Notes under the pieces: generated by a model
What the model was told of the DNA's origin: nothing
The model's database searches: none
The model's input: only the letters and a program-made list of their open reading frames with translations
In this document: piece after piece, positions 47,746 to 56,701 of the stretch
Numbering within the stretch: position 1 is the stretch's first letter
Layout of the letters: every line of letters begins with the position of its first letter
From: Chryseobacterium sp. Tr-659
GTDB lineage: Bacteria; Bacteroidota; Bacteroidia; Flavobacteriales; Weeksellaceae
Direction of reading: 5' to 3'
Assembly (NCBI RefSeq): GCF_011752975.1
Contig: NZ_VWWP01000003.1
Location: 310,001-374,000, forward strand
Length of the DNA: 64,000 nucleotides
Made by a program: the position numbers and the translations under genes

Positions 47746-48273
47746 TTAATTCTTGTTATCCGCTACAAATTCCAGACTTATGGAATTCATACAATACCTC
47801 AACCCAGTAGGTTTTGGACCATCATCAAAAACATGTCCCAGATGGGAATCACATCTTTTACAAAGAACTTCTACTCTATCCATCCCATAAGACTGATCTC
47901 TTTTATAATACACTCCTTCTTTATCAGCTTCAAAGAAACTTGGCCACCCGCAACTGCTTGCAAATTTTGAAGTAGAGCGAAATAAATGGTTTCCGCAAGC
48001 CGCGCAATAATAATCTCCAATCTCATCAAATTCATTATATTTCCCAGTAAAAGCTCTTTCTGTTGCAGCTTCCCTAGATATTGCATAAAGATCCGGAGAG
48101 AGTATTTTTCTCCACTCTTCATTGGAAATATTGAGTTTTGCCGTATCAGTTCTGGAATAGTATGGATTGTTTTTTGCTTCTGTATTTTCCATAGAAGGGA
48201 TTTTAATAGGTTGATATTTCTGCGTACATGACTGCAGAACAATTAATATAATGATTGAAACTAAAAACTTCAT
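47746..48273 (-). CDS. msrB: Peptide-methionine (R)-S-oxide reductase, lipoprotein form
   Basis: This 175-residue protein starts with a lipoprotein signal (MKFLVSIIILIVLQSC, lipidated Cys16), followed by a full MsrB domain: YYCAACGNHLF and LCKRCDSHLGHVFDDG (zinc CxxC pairs), SSCGWPSFF, and the catalytic Cys in RYCMNSISLEF. It repairs methionine-R-sulfoxide in proteins, here anchored in the cell envelope rather than cytosol. The small gene downstream is probably in the same transcript. Confidence 0.92.
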   Translation of the reverse strand: MKFLVSIIILIVLQSCTQKYQPIKIPSMENTEAKNNPYYSRTDTAKLNISNEEWRKILSPDLYAISREAATERAFTGKYNEFDEIGDYYCAACGNHLFRSTSKFASSCGWPSFFEADKEGVYYKRDQSYGMDRVEVLCKRCDSHLGHVFDDGPKPTGLRYCMNSISLEFVADNKN

Positions 48274-48298
48274 CGTAAATTTTAATTATTTATTTCTT

Positions 48299-48486
48299 AA
48301 CCACAAAAGTCATGAGATTTATAAAAGCACTTAAGTTTAAGAAGTAATATATAACCTTATTAAAGTACATTTTAGTTGATGAAAATCTTTGATTCTCTTC
48401 TTATATGAACTTATAACAGGATATAACGCTGAGCTTACTTAGGGCGCTAAAGTGTTTAAAATAAAACTTTTGTAACTTTTGTGGTT
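48299..48486. repeat. MITE-like element with 12-bp terminal inverted repeats
   Basis: AACCACAAAAGT (48299-48310) and ACTTTTGTGGTT (48475-48486) are perfect inverted repeats bounding 188 bp of non-coding AT-rich DNA between divergent genes. Similar ACCACAAAAGT-ended elements occur between genes of Chryseobacterium in my memory. No second copy is in the window. Confidence 0.6.
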
Positions 48487-48517
48487 CAGTAGTAAATAGT
48501 TCCATAACCAAATTTAG

Positions 48518-48525
48518 TAAATTTG
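48518..48525 (+). promoter_or_regulatory. -7 box of the DUF445 gene
   Basis: TAAATTTG lies 5 nt before the ATG at 48531. A normal -33 TTG is not seen. Confidence 0.45.
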
Positions 48526-48530
48526 AGAAT

Positions 48531-49775
48531 ATGAATGACGAAGCGAAAAGAAAACAGCTCAGAAAATATAAAGCGTTTGCTACAGGGTTATTTGTCCTGA
48601 TGGCCGTTATTTTCATTATTACCACAATATTACAGAAGTCCAACAGTTCTCATTGGATTGGATATGTACGTGCTTTTTCCGAAGCCGCAATGGTAGGTGC
48701 ACTCGCCGACTGGTTTGCGGTAACCGCCCTGTTTCGTCATCCTCTAGGGCTTCCTATTCCGCATACCAATCTTATTGAAAACAGCAAACAGAGATTAGGT
48801 GATAACCTGGGAAGTTTTGTGGTAAGTAATTTTCTTTCGCCACAGAATATCCGTCCTTATATTCAAAAACTTAAAGTCTCCAACTTTGCAGGAGAATGGC
48901 TCGGTAAAGAAAAAAATCAGGAAATTTTGCTGAGGAATCTTTCAGATATTGTGCTGGATATTCTTAATAAACTTGACGATTCTGCCGTAAGCCAGTTCAT
49001 CAGTAAAAAAGTATCGGAAATGACCGATGATATTAAGCTTAATAAAGTGGTTGGAAACGGCATCAATTATATTCTGGAAAAAAATGATCATCAAAGAATC
49101 GTTACCAATCTTTCTAAGCAGATTAAAGAATACATTATTGAAAATGATGAAATGATCAAAGACCGTGTAAAGAAAGGCAGCTACTCATTCATTCCATCTT
49201 TTGTAGATAATAAAATTGCGGATAAGATTGCGGATGGGCTTTCAGATTTTTTTAAAGAAATTGAGGAAAACCCTCAGCATGAAGTCAGAAATCTGATCAC
49301 TCAGAAGATTCATGAATTTTCTGTTGATCTTAAAGAAGATCCGAAATGGGATGAAGAGTTCAAAACCATCAAAAACGGACTTCTGAAAGCGGATAAACTT
49401 GATGAATACTCCAATGACATCTGGGTTTCCATCAAAAAGACATTGATGAAAGAACTGCAGGAAGAGCATTCAGCATTAAAAAATTACCTTTCCAAAAATC
49501 TGAATGAATTTGCACAGAATTTAAAAACGGACGAGAACCTTCAGAACAAAATTGATCATTGGGTTCGGGTAACAGCCTATAAATATATTCTTAAAAATAC
49601 CCATCAGTTTGGAAACCTCATCAGTACAACCGTTGGAAACTGGCAGGGAAAAGAACTCAGTGAAAAGCTCGAACTGGAAGTTGGAAAAGATCTTCAGTTT
49701 ATCCGCGTAAACGGAACGCTGGTGGGAGGGCTGGTAGGGCTCATTATCTATACGATTGCCCATTTTTTCCTATGA
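48531..49775 (+). CDS. DUF445 family membrane protein
   Basis: This 414-residue protein has an N-terminal membrane helix (GLFVLMAVIFIITTIL), the DUF445 signature EAAMVGALADWFAVTALFRHPLGLPIPHT, a long helical coiled-coil-rich body, and a C-terminal helix (LVGGLVGLIIYTIAHFF). The family is widespread with unknown function. It overlaps the region upstream of the next gene by no coding sequence. Confidence 0.9.
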   Translation: MNDEAKRKQLRKYKAFATGLFVLMAVIFIITTILQKSNSSHWIGYVRAFSEAAMVGALADWFAVTALFRHPLGLPIPHTNLIENSKQRLGDNLGSFVVSNFLSPQNIRPYIQKLKVSNFAGEWLGKEKNQEILLRNLSDIVLDILNKLDDSAVSQFISKKVSEMTDDIKLNKVVGNGINYILEKNDHQRIVTNLSKQIKEYIIENDEMIKDRVKKGSYSFIPSFVDNKIADKIADGLSDFFKEIEENPQHEVRNLITQKIHEFSVDLKEDPKWDEEFKTIKNGLLKADKLDEYSNDIWVSIKKTLMKELQEEHSALKNYLSKNLNEFAQNLKTDENLQNKIDHWVRVTAYKYILKNTHQFGNLISTTVGNWQGKELSEKLELEVGKDLQFIRVNGTLVGGLVGLIIYTIAHFFL

Positions 49776-49803
49776 TAAAACTAAAATTCACGATATCCTA
49801 ACC

Positions 49804-50694
49804 ATGAAAAAAAATTTTACCCTTTTCTTTTTCTTATCCCTCACATTTTTCCTCTGTCAAAAAATTGAATTAAAGAAAGTAACAGACTCATCACAGACTT
49901 TTACGGGAGAAATCGGAGGATCTCCTATTACTATGCAACTTCATTACACAGGATTGGTAGACTGTGATCAGTATCAGCATTATGTTGACGGATGGTATTA
50001 TTATGACAAATACAAAAAGAAAATACCGCTCACCGGAATTTATAATTATTACGGGAATCTTTCATTATATAATTTTGGACCCAGACAGAAACAGAGCTCC
50101 AAACTACTAAAAGAACAGATCACCTCTCTGCAAAAAGTAGAAAAAACAGATGAGATAGCACAAAAGCTGTCTCCTCAGGAATATATTATATTTGAAGAGG
50201 TGAACAGCAGCAAAAACCCGGTTTCGGGGCATTTTTATATCGATAAAAAAGTTCAGCAGGTAAAACTTTACACAGGAAATGTTATGATCTACCGCCTCAA
50301 CAATTATCTCTTTTTACCCAATAATAAAAAGATCAATACCTATGATTTTATTAATAAGGCTGGTGGAAATGAGTTGATTTCCTATGCCTCAGGAGAAAAT
50401 GGGAACAGAGTATTGCTCTATTTTGAACAAACTTCAAATTTTAACGCCTGCGGACAATGCGGAGCAAGCGACGGTGAAAAAGGCTATAGGGTTCTTTATT
50501 TTACAAAAGACTGGAATTATAAAAATTATGAACAATTCCTGACTGAAAGCTGCTGGGAAAATATTTATGACGTTACCAAAACAAAATCCAAAGACAGAAA
50601 AACGATACAATATAAGATTGGAAAATCTGATACTACACCAGCGCATAAACTTACTGTAGATCTAAAAAATGCATCTGTTATAAAGTCAAAATAA
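49804..50694 (+). CDS. Secreted hypothetical protein
   Basis: The ATG at 49804 gives a signal peptide (MKKNFTLFFFLSLTFFLCQ); an in-frame TTG at 49756 lies inside the preceding gene. The 296-residue product contains TGEIGGSPITMQLHY near the start and a NACGQCGASDGEKGYRVLYF Cys motif near the C-terminus, and is rich in Tyr and Lys. I do not recognise the family. It is 28 nt after the DUF445 gene and ends at a terminator, so the two may form an operon. Confidence 0.75.
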   Translation: MKKNFTLFFFLSLTFFLCQKIELKKVTDSSQTFTGEIGGSPITMQLHYTGLVDCDQYQHYVDGWYYYDKYKKKIPLTGIYNYYGNLSLYNFGPRQKQSSKLLKEQITSLQKVEKTDEIAQKLSPQEYIIFEEVNSSKNPVSGHFYIDKKVQQVKLYTGNVMIYRLNNYLFLPNNKKINTYDFINKAGGNELISYASGENGNRVLLYFEQTSNFNACGQCGASDGEKGYRVLYFTKDWNYKNYEQFLTESCWENIYDVTKTKSKDRKTIQYKIGKSDTTPAHKLTVDLKNASVIKSK

Positions 50695-50695
50695 A

Positions 50696-50720
50696 AAAGA
50701 GAGTTACATCAACTCTCTTT
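50696..50720. terminator. Bidirectional terminator
   Basis: AAAGAGAGTT (50696-50705) and AACTCTCTTT (50711-50720) with a 5-nt loop lie between convergent genes. Confidence 0.85.
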
Positions 50721-50725
50721 ATATC

Positions 50726-51763
50726 TTATCTTGGCAATCTGCCCGCTCTTTTCAGAATTTCCTTATTAATCTCATTAATCAGTTCCGGGCCTTCGTAAAT
50801 AAATCCGGTATATAACTGGATCAGGCTTGCACCGGCATCCAGTTTCTCGATTGCATCTTTTGCAGAATGAATTCCTCCTACTCCGATAATTGGAAATGCT
50901 CTGTTACTTTTATCAGAAAGGTATTTGATCATTTTTGTACTTCTTTCACGGATCGGTTTTCCACTTAAACCACCGTTTCCTATTTGTTCTAAAACTTCAG
51001 GAGAGGTTTTCAGACCTTCTCTGTTGACAGAGGTATTGGAGACAATTACACCATCAATTTTTGTTTCAGCAATAAGGTCTACAATTTCGTCCAACTGATT
51101 GTTATTAAGGTCCGGAGCTATTTTTAGTAATATAGGTTTCTGTACAGCTTTTGACTGATTGATTTTTTTCACCTCCGTAATCAGTTCTCTCAGATAATCT
51201 ACATCTTCAAGTTTGGCGTGGCTTCCTACATTCGGGCAGCTTACGTTCAGGACAAAATAGTCTACATGAGGATGAAGACCTTCGAAACAGTCCAAATAAT
51301 CCTGGGTATAGTTTTCCGGGCTTGTGTCGGTATTTTTTCCGATATTTCCCCCGATGATTATTTTTCCTTTATTGGATTTCAGCTTTTCAATAGCTGCTTC
51401 AAGGCCGTCATTATTGAATCCCATTCTGTTGATAATCCCGCTATCTTCTATAAGACGGAATAATCTTTTCTTAGGATTTCCTGCCTGAGCTCTTGGGGTT
51501 ACCGTCCCGATTTCTACAAATCCGAAACCTAAATCTCCCAGTTCATTAAATAACACTGCATTTTTATCGAAACCAGCGGCCAGTCCTACAGGATTTTTAA
51601 ACTTCAATCCGAAAACTTCTCTTTCCAGACGTTTGTCTTCAACAGGTTTTGGGAAAAATAATTTAGTGAGAAATCCAAAATTCTTAAGCATCGAAAAAGT
51701 AAAGTGATGAACTTCTTCGGGATCAAATTTGAAGAGAACAGGTCTGATGATACTTTTGTACAT
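50726..51763 (-). CDS. pyrD: Quinone-dependent dihydroorotate dehydrogenase (class 2)
   Basis: This 345-residue protein has the N-terminal membrane-associating helices of class 2 enzymes ([20 protein letters not shown]), then [36 protein letters not shown] and FMN-binding [13 protein letters not shown]. It oxidises dihydroorotate to orotate in pyrimidine synthesis. The catalytic-base loop reads [10 protein letters not shown]: a Cys stands where class 2 enzymes usually have Ser, as in class 1. It is a single gene with a good -7 box. Confidence 0.94.
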   Translation of the reverse strand: MYKSIIRPVLFKFDPEEVHHFTFSMLKNFGFLTKLFFPKPVEDKRLEREVFGLKFKNPVGLAAGFDKNAVLFNELGDLGFGFVEIGTVTPRAQAGNPKKRLFRLIEDSGIINRMGFNNDGLEAAIEKLKSNKGKIIIGGNIGKNTDTSPENYTQDYLDCFEGLHPHVDYFVLNVSCPNVGSHAKLEDVDYLRELITEVKKINQSKAVQKPILLKIAPDLNNNQLDEIVDLIAETKIDGVIVSNTSVNREGLKTSPEVLEQIGNGGLSGKPIRERSTKMIKYLSDKSNRAFPIIGVGGIHSAKDAIEKLDAGASLIQLYTGFIYEGPELINEINKEILKRAGRLPR

Positions 51764-51778
51764 TGAAAAAAAGTTTTA

Positions 51779-51786
51779 CAAAATTA
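51779..51786 (-). promoter_or_regulatory. -7 box of pyrD
   Basis: CAAAATTA is TAATTTTG on the minus strand, ending 16 nt before the ATG at 51763. Confidence 0.5.
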
Positions 51787-51999
51787 CTCATTTTAAAATT
51801 AATAGTTGATTAACCTGTGATATTTTATCAAAATGTTTCATATACAGCCTCTATCAAGGAGCGTAACATCTGCATAACCATCGAAATACTTTTTAATGTT
51901 ACGTTTACAAAAGATGATAACATTAGTGAAAACATTTTTTGTTCGCAAAGGCGTTTCACTTAGTGAAGATTGAAACTACCTCCCTTTTATCTCTGTCCA

Positions 52000-52055
52000 T
52001 CCTTGTCAAGGTTTGAAACCTTGACAAGGATACTTCCTACTTCTACATAGGAAGT
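52000..52055. repeat. Two adjacent hairpins in the pyrD-rlu gap
   Basis: A perfect 15-bp inverted repeat with one central G (arms 52000-52014 and 52016-52030, core CCTTGTCAAGG) is followed by a second, ACTTCCTA (52032-52039) with TAGGAAGT (52048-52055). They lie between the end of the pseudouridine synthase gene and pyrD. They could terminate the former, or be a mobile intergenic repeat. Nothing else is recognisable in this 320-nt gap. Confidence 0.65.
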
Positions 52056-52082
52056 TTATTAAATAAAATCGTCGAATTCAAA

Positions 52083-52778
52083 TTAAGAATATGCACTCAG
52101 ATCGAAATTCAGAATGTCTCCTACTCTTTTGAATTCGTCATCTATAGCAGCATTTATTGTCATTCTTTCGTTAGATACAGGATGATTAAAAATCAACTGA
52201 TGGGCGTGAAGCGTCATTTTGTTGATGCCAAATGTTTGAAGCCACAATTTGTTCTGTTTATTGCAACCGTGTTTTCGGCAACCTAAAATAGGATGCAGAA
52301 TATGTTTAAAATGTTTTCTCAACTGATGAAATCTTCCTGTTTCAGGAATTGCTTCTACCAAGCAATATCTCGAAGTCTGATGTTTTAAAAAAGGTAAATC
52401 TATTTCCGAAGTCTGCAAACGGCGATAGTAGGTAACCGCATTTTGCTTAACTTCATTTTCATTAATTAAATCATAATCAATTGTTTCTTCTTCTTTCGTC
52501 CAACCCCGCAGAATTGCCAGATATTTCTTCTCTACTTCGCGTGATGCAAACTGATCGCTCATGACTCTAAGGGTATCTTTATCTAAAGTGAATAGCAAAA
52601 CTCCTGAAGTTTTTCGGTCTAACCGATGTACAGGAAACACTTTTTGTCCAATCTGTTTCTTCAGCTCCTGAATGGCATAGGTATCTGCTTCTCCCGCATA
52701 GAAAGATTTATGAACCAGTAATCCGCTGGGTTTGTTGATGGCAATAATATGCTCGTCACGATAAAGAATTTCTAACAT
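52083..52778 (-). CDS. RluA-family pseudouridine synthase (TruC-like)
   Basis: The start at 52778 (MLEILYRDEHIIAINKPSG) is chosen over an in-frame ATG at 52892 because a perfect -7 box lies directly upstream and the extension matches no family. The 231-residue protein has the catalytic HRLDRKTSGVLLF with the essential Asp, and GRFHQLRKHFKHI. The length and the HPILGCRKHGCNK segment are like TruC, which modifies U65 of tRNA; other RluA targets remain possible. Confidence 0.88.
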   Translation of the reverse strand: MLEILYRDEHIIAINKPSGLLVHKSFYAGEADTYAIQELKKQIGQKVFPVHRLDRKTSGVLLFTLDKDTLRVMSDQFASREVEKKYLAILRGWTKEEETIDYDLINENEVKQNAVTYYRRLQTSEIDLPFLKHQTSRYCLVEAIPETGRFHQLRKHFKHILHPILGCRKHGCNKQNKLWLQTFGINKMTLHAHQLIFNHPVSNERMTINAAIDDEFKRVGDILNFDLSAYS

Positions 52779-52782
52779 GATG

Positions 52783-52790
52783 CAAAAGTA
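52783..52790 (-). promoter_or_regulatory. -7 box of the pseudouridine synthase gene
   Basis: CAAAAGTA is TACTTTTG on the minus strand, 4 nt before the ATG at 52778, and it decides the start. Confidence 0.55.
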
Positions 52791-52945
52791 GAAATTTTCG
52801 AGTGATATAGCCCTGATTGTAACGGCATCCTTTTGCAAGGCAAAAGATAGAGTGAAAAGCAGGTTCCCGGCTCCTAAATATAAGAATAGCAAACTTCAGA
52901 TAAAATCTTTATCTTGGTATACGATTCGGCTCAAATTAAAAAATT

Positions 52946-53146
52946 ATGACAGACTATTTCGGTTTTTTTGTAAAATTAATGGTGATCTCAGTCATGATAG
53001 GGGTTGCCGTAATTATTTTTGTTCCATTAAAAAAATACCGGATAGCAAAGATATTATTGCTTATTATTGCTGGTATTCTATTTATTATTGGTGCAGGAGG
53101 ATGCTTTTTAATGTCCGTGTCTAATGTAGGATCTTACAGGTATTAA
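52946..53146 (+). CDS. Small two-helix membrane protein
   Basis: This 66-residue product begins MTDYFGFFVKLMVISVMIGVA and has two hydrophobic segments (about 10-27 and 34-55) separated by LKKYRIAK, a basic cytoplasmic turn. No family is recognised. It is independent of the flanking genes: 167 nt after the divergent pseudouridine synthase start and 50 nt before glyS. Confidence 0.55.
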   Translation: MTDYFGFFVKLMVISVMIGVAVIIFVPLKKYRIAKILLLIIAGILFIIGAGGCFLMSVSNVGSYRY

Positions 53147-53167
53147 TATTTTCCCAATAAAAAACAT

Positions 53168-53175
53168 TATTTTTG
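53168..53175 (+). promoter_or_regulatory. -7 box of glyS
   Basis: TATTTTTG lies 21 nt upstream of the ATG at 53197 and overlaps an in-frame TTG at 53173, which excludes that codon as start. Confidence 0.55.
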
Positions 53176-53196
53176 CACATCAGACATAAAAAAATT

Positions 53197-54738
53197 ATGG
53201 CAAAGCAAGAAGATGTTTTCAAGAAAGTGATTTCTCACGCTAAAGAATATGGTTTTATTTTCCCATCGAGTGAGATCTATGATGGTTTATCCGCTGTTTA
53301 TGATTACGGACAGAACGGGGCCGAACTAAAAAATAATATCAAACAATACTGGTGGAAAGCTATGGTACAGCTGAACGAAAATATTGTAGGTATTGATTCG
53401 GCAATTTTGATGCACCCAACAACATGGAAAGCATCAGGCCACGTAGACGCTTTCAATGATCCATTGATTGACAATAAAGATTCCAAGAAGCGTTTCAGAG
53501 CAGACGTTTTAGTGGAAGATTATTGTGCTAAAATTGAAGATAAAGAGAAGAAAGAAATTGAAAAAGCAGCGAAGAGATTCGGAGATGCTTTTGATAAAGA
53601 TCAGTTTGTTGCCACGAATCCAAAAATTTTGGAATACAAAGCAAAAAGAGAGGCAATTCTTTCAAGGCTGGCAAAATCTTTGGAAAATGAAGACCTTGCT
53701 GATGTAAAAGCATTGATTGAAGAGCTTGAGATTGCTGATCCTGATACAGGTTCCAAGAACTGGACAGAAGTAAGACAGTTCAACTTAATGTTCGGAACCA
53801 AGCTGGGAGCTTCTGCTGATAGTGCCATGGATCTTTATCTGAGACCGGAAACGGCTCAGGGTATTTTCGTTAACTTCCTGAATGTACAGAAAACTTCACG
53901 TCATAAGCTTCCTTTCGGTATTGCACAAATTGGTAAAGCATTCAGAAACGAAATTGTTGCAAGACAGTTTATTTTCAGAATGCGTGAATTCGAACAAATG
54001 GAAATGCAGTTCTTCGTTGCTCCGGGAACAGAACTTGAATTCTACGAGCAGTGGAAGCAAAAACGTCTGAACTGGCACTTAGCTTTAGGTTTAGGTGATG
54101 AAAATTATAGATTCCACGATCATGAGAAATTGGCTCACTATGCCAATGCAGCGGCTGATATTGAGTTTAATTTCCCATTCGGATTTAAAGAATTGGAAGG
54201 AATCCACTCAAGAACAGATTTTGACTTAAAAGCTCACGAGAAGCATTCAGGAAGAAAACTTCAGTTCTTCGATCCGGAAAGAAATGAAAACTATGTTCCT
54301 TATGTAGTAGAAACTTCTGTAGGTTTAGACAGATTATTCCTTTCTATATTCTCTCACTGTTTAAAAGACGAAGTATTGGAAGACGGTTCAGAGAGAACAG
54401 TTTTATCTTTACCGCCTGCTATTGCACCGATTAAAGCCGCTATTCTTCCATTGATGAAGAAAGACGGTTTGGCAGAGTATGCAGAAAAGATCTTCAATGA
54501 TCTGAAGTACGATTTCAATTTGTTCTACGAAGAAAAAGATGCCATCGGAAAACGTTACAGAAGACAGGATGCTATTGGTACTCCTTACTGTATTACCGTA
54601 GACCACGATTCACTTGTTGACCATACGGTAACCATCAGAGACAGAGACACCATGCAGCAGGAAAGAGTTCCTGTTTCAGAGTTGAGAAGAATTATTGATG
54701 AGAAGACCAACTTCAGAAATCTACTTTCTAAAATATAA
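53197..54738 (+). CDS. glyS: Glycyl-tRNA synthetase (single-chain alpha2 type)
   Basis: This 513-residue protein is the eukaryote-like homodimeric GlyRS, not the alpha2-beta2 type. Features are YGFIFPSSEIYDGLSAVYDYG, the class II motif 2 region FRNEIVARQFIFRMREFEQMEMQFF, motif 3 in VETSVGLDRLFLSIF and a C-terminal anticodon-binding domain (PIKAAILPLMKKDGLAEY to IDEKTNFRNLL). The start MAKQED is set by the upstream promoter. Essential gene, monocistronic, ended by a strong terminator. Confidence 0.96.
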   Translation: MAKQEDVFKKVISHAKEYGFIFPSSEIYDGLSAVYDYGQNGAELKNNIKQYWWKAMVQLNENIVGIDSAILMHPTTWKASGHVDAFNDPLIDNKDSKKRFRADVLVEDYCAKIEDKEKKEIEKAAKRFGDAFDKDQFVATNPKILEYKAKREAILSRLAKSLENEDLADVKALIEELEIADPDTGSKNWTEVRQFNLMFGTKLGASADSAMDLYLRPETAQGIFVNFLNVQKTSRHKLPFGIAQIGKAFRNEIVARQFIFRMREFEQMEMQFFVAPGTELEFYEQWKQKRLNWHLALGLGDENYRFHDHEKLAHYANAAADIEFNFPFGFKELEGIHSRTDFDLKAHEKHSGRKLQFFDPERNENYVPYVVETSVGLDRLFLSIFSHCLKDEVLEDGSERTVLSLPPAIAPIKAAILPLMKKDGLAEYAEKIFNDLKYDFNLFYEEKDAIGKRYRRQDAIGTPYCITVDHDSLVDHTVTIRDRDTMQQERVPVSELRRIIDEKTNFRNLLSKI

Positions 54739-54740
54739 TC

Positions 54741-54765
54741 AAAAGCCCTGTTTTCAGGGCTTTTT
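54741..54765 (+). terminator. Terminator after glyS
   Basis: AAAAGCCCTG and CAGGGCTTTT form a perfect 10-bp GC-rich stem with a TTTT loop, followed by T residues. Confidence 0.92.
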
Positions 54766-54874
54766 CATTTTTTGTCAACCTATGTGTTAATTTCTTACTC
54801 TAGTTCTTCAAATTTTAACCATGAAAAAAGAACTTATTTCCTGATTCGTTTTAATTTTTATGAACAAATTATTC

Positions 54875-54882
54875 TAAATTTG
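54875..54882 (+). promoter_or_regulatory. -7 box of the serine hydrolase gene
   Basis: TAAATTTG lies 22 nt before the ATG at 54905. Confidence 0.45.
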
Positions 54883-54904
54883 TTAGAGACCGATTCATGA
54901 AAAA

Positions 54905-56038
54905 ATGAGAATACTAAAATATATGATAGGCGGTGCAGCAGCAGGTGCAGCAGCAGCTTATTTTCTGGGATATGATTATTTGTTCAGTGGTATTTCCAAG
55001 ACCTATCTTAAAGGAAAATCAAGTGCCTATATTGATGACGGAGATCTTTTCCCAAGCAATCCTATTGCGACAGAGGAACCCATGTTATGGGAAGAAGATT
55101 CTGAATACAATAAAAAAGAACTACCTAAAGATTTAGTCGAAAATTTAACACATTCCAAAACAGCTGCTTTTGTAGTGATAAGGAATGGTAAAATTCTTCA
55201 TGAACAATATTGGGAAGGTTATAACCAGCTTTCACAAACCAATTCTTTTTCCATGGCAAAAGCAGTTACTGTAATGCTTTTAGGCAAAGCTCTTGAGGAA
55301 GGAATCATTTCTTCCATTGATGAAAAGCTTGCTGATTTTCATACTGAATTTAAAGATAAAACATTCGGAAATCAGGTTACTCTCAAAAATTTAGCTCAAA
55401 TGGAAGCCGGTCTCGACTGGGATGAGAATTATAATAATCCTTTTCTTCCCAATGCCAAAGCCTATTATGGTAAAAGCCTGGTAAAAGCTGTGTTTCCAAG
55501 GAGGTTTAAAGAAGAGCCCGGAACCAGATTCGAATATCAAAGCGGATCTACACAACTGCTTGGTTTTGCCGTAAGAAAAGCGCTTAATCAACCGCTGGCA
55601 AGCTATTTATCTGAAAAGTTCTGGATTCCGCTGGGAATGGAACAAAATGCAAAATGGAGCACAGATGATTATGGAATGGAAAAAGCGTACTGCTGTATTC
55701 ATTCCAATGCCCGCGATTTTGCCAAACTGGGACAGCTGTTTCTGGATAATGGAAAAGCAGGTGATCAACAGCTTCTCAATTCTGATTTTATCGAGCTGAT
55801 GAGAACACCAACCCAAAAGTCTGAAGAGATCTATGGAATGGGGCTTTGGATTAATCATGACAACCCTGTTAAGCATTATTATTTTCTCGGGCTTCAGGGA
55901 CAATACATCATTATGGTTCCTGAATACAATATGGTCATTGTAAAAACAGGAAGCTACCTGAACAATCCCAAGAATGACAGAGGAAGACCTGATCAGGTGA
56001 AATTCCTGGTCAATGAAATCATCCAATTATTCCAATAA
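54905..56038 (+). CDS. Serine hydrolase of the class C beta-lactamase-like family
   Basis: This 377-residue protein has an N-terminal hydrophobic, Ala-rich anchor (MIGGAAAGAAAAYFLGY). The SxxK nucleophile motif is SMAK in NSFSMAKAVTVMLLG, the Tyr motif is in FEYQSGSTQLLGFA, and the third region is in YYFLGLQGQYIIMVPEY. These enzymes are esterases or peptidases more often than true beta-lactamases. It is followed after 4 nt by the YdeI-like gene, so the pair is an operon. Confidence 0.87.
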   Translation: MRILKYMIGGAAAGAAAAYFLGYDYLFSGISKTYLKGKSSAYIDDGDLFPSNPIATEEPMLWEEDSEYNKKELPKDLVENLTHSKTAAFVVIRNGKILHEQYWEGYNQLSQTNSFSMAKAVTVMLLGKALEEGIISSIDEKLADFHTEFKDKTFGNQVTLKNLAQMEAGLDWDENYNNPFLPNAKAYYGKSLVKAVFPRRFKEEPGTRFEYQSGSTQLLGFAVRKALNQPLASYLSEKFWIPLGMEQNAKWSTDDYGMEKAYCCIHSNARDFAKLGQLFLDNGKAGDQQLLNSDFIELMRTPTQKSEEIYGMGLWINHDNPVKHYYFLGLQGQYIIMVPEYNMVIVKTGSYLNNPKNDRGRPDQVKFLVNEIIQLFQ

Positions 56039-56042
56039 AACA

Positions 56043-56654
56043 ATGGAAAAATACAGTCCTAAAATAGATGCTTATATCGAAAAATCTCAGGATTTTGCAA
56101 AACCGGTTCTGAATTATATCCGCGAAACGGTTCATGAGTTCTGCCCTAATGCTGAGGAGACTATGAAATGGAGTTTTCCCCATTTTATTTACAAAGGGAA
56201 AAATCTTTGTGCAATGGCTTCTTTCAAACAGCACTGTACTTTCGGTTTCTGGCTGGAAAAAGAAATGAAAACCATGCAGGAAATCACTCAGGATATTGAA
56301 AAGAATTCAATGTTCAGTCTGGGAAAAATTACTAAGATTGAGAACCTTCCTTCAAAACCTCAACTGAAAAAAGCGATCAGAGAAGCAATGGAACTTACGG
56401 ATATGGGCGTTACCATGAAGAAGACGGCTCCTTCCAAAACAGAAATAGAAATTCCTGATTATTTTCAATCAGCTTTAAATACCGATCAAAAAGCGTTGAA
56501 TATTTTTGAAAAGGCTTCTCCATCATTTAGAAAAGAATATATTACATGGATCACAGAAGCCAAAACAGAAACAACCCGAAATAAAAGGATGCAGCAGGCA
56601 TTGGAATGGATTGCAGAAGGAAAAGGAAGGAACTGGAAATACGAGAGGAAGTAG
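56043..56654 (+). CDS. YdeI/OmpD-associated family protein with DUF1801 domain
   Basis: The start at 56043 (MEKYSPKIDAYIEKS) is preferred over an ATG at 56013, which lies inside the preceding gene. The 203-residue soluble protein has a DUF1801-type first half (ETVHEFCPNAEETMKWSFPHFIY; TFGFWL) and a C-terminal OmdA helical domain (FEKASPSFRKEYITWITEAK; RNKRMQQALEWIAEGKGRNW). The function is unknown; the name comes from E. coli YdeI. Confidence 0.85.
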   Translation: MEKYSPKIDAYIEKSQDFAKPVLNYIRETVHEFCPNAEETMKWSFPHFIYKGKNLCAMASFKQHCTFGFWLEKEMKTMQEITQDIEKNSMFSLGKITKIENLPSKPQLKKAIREAMELTDMGVTMKKTAPSKTEIEIPDYFQSALNTDQKALNIFEKASPSFRKEYITWITEAKTETTRNKRMQQALEWIAEGKGRNWKYERK

Positions 56655-56701
56655 AAACTGGACTGCACTTATCTCTTTTCCACTTATAAAGAATGATACA
56701 T

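Noticed and set aside
49756-49803. Upstream TTG starts, also at 6182, 44740 and 53173
   Set aside because: Each extends a signal peptide or conserved N-terminus upstream into a promoter or a neighbouring gene; the ATG starts fit better.
52893-53172. tRNA gene near glyS
   Set aside because: No cloverleaf or conserved TTC-arm sequence is seen; only a small membrane protein frame and promoter.
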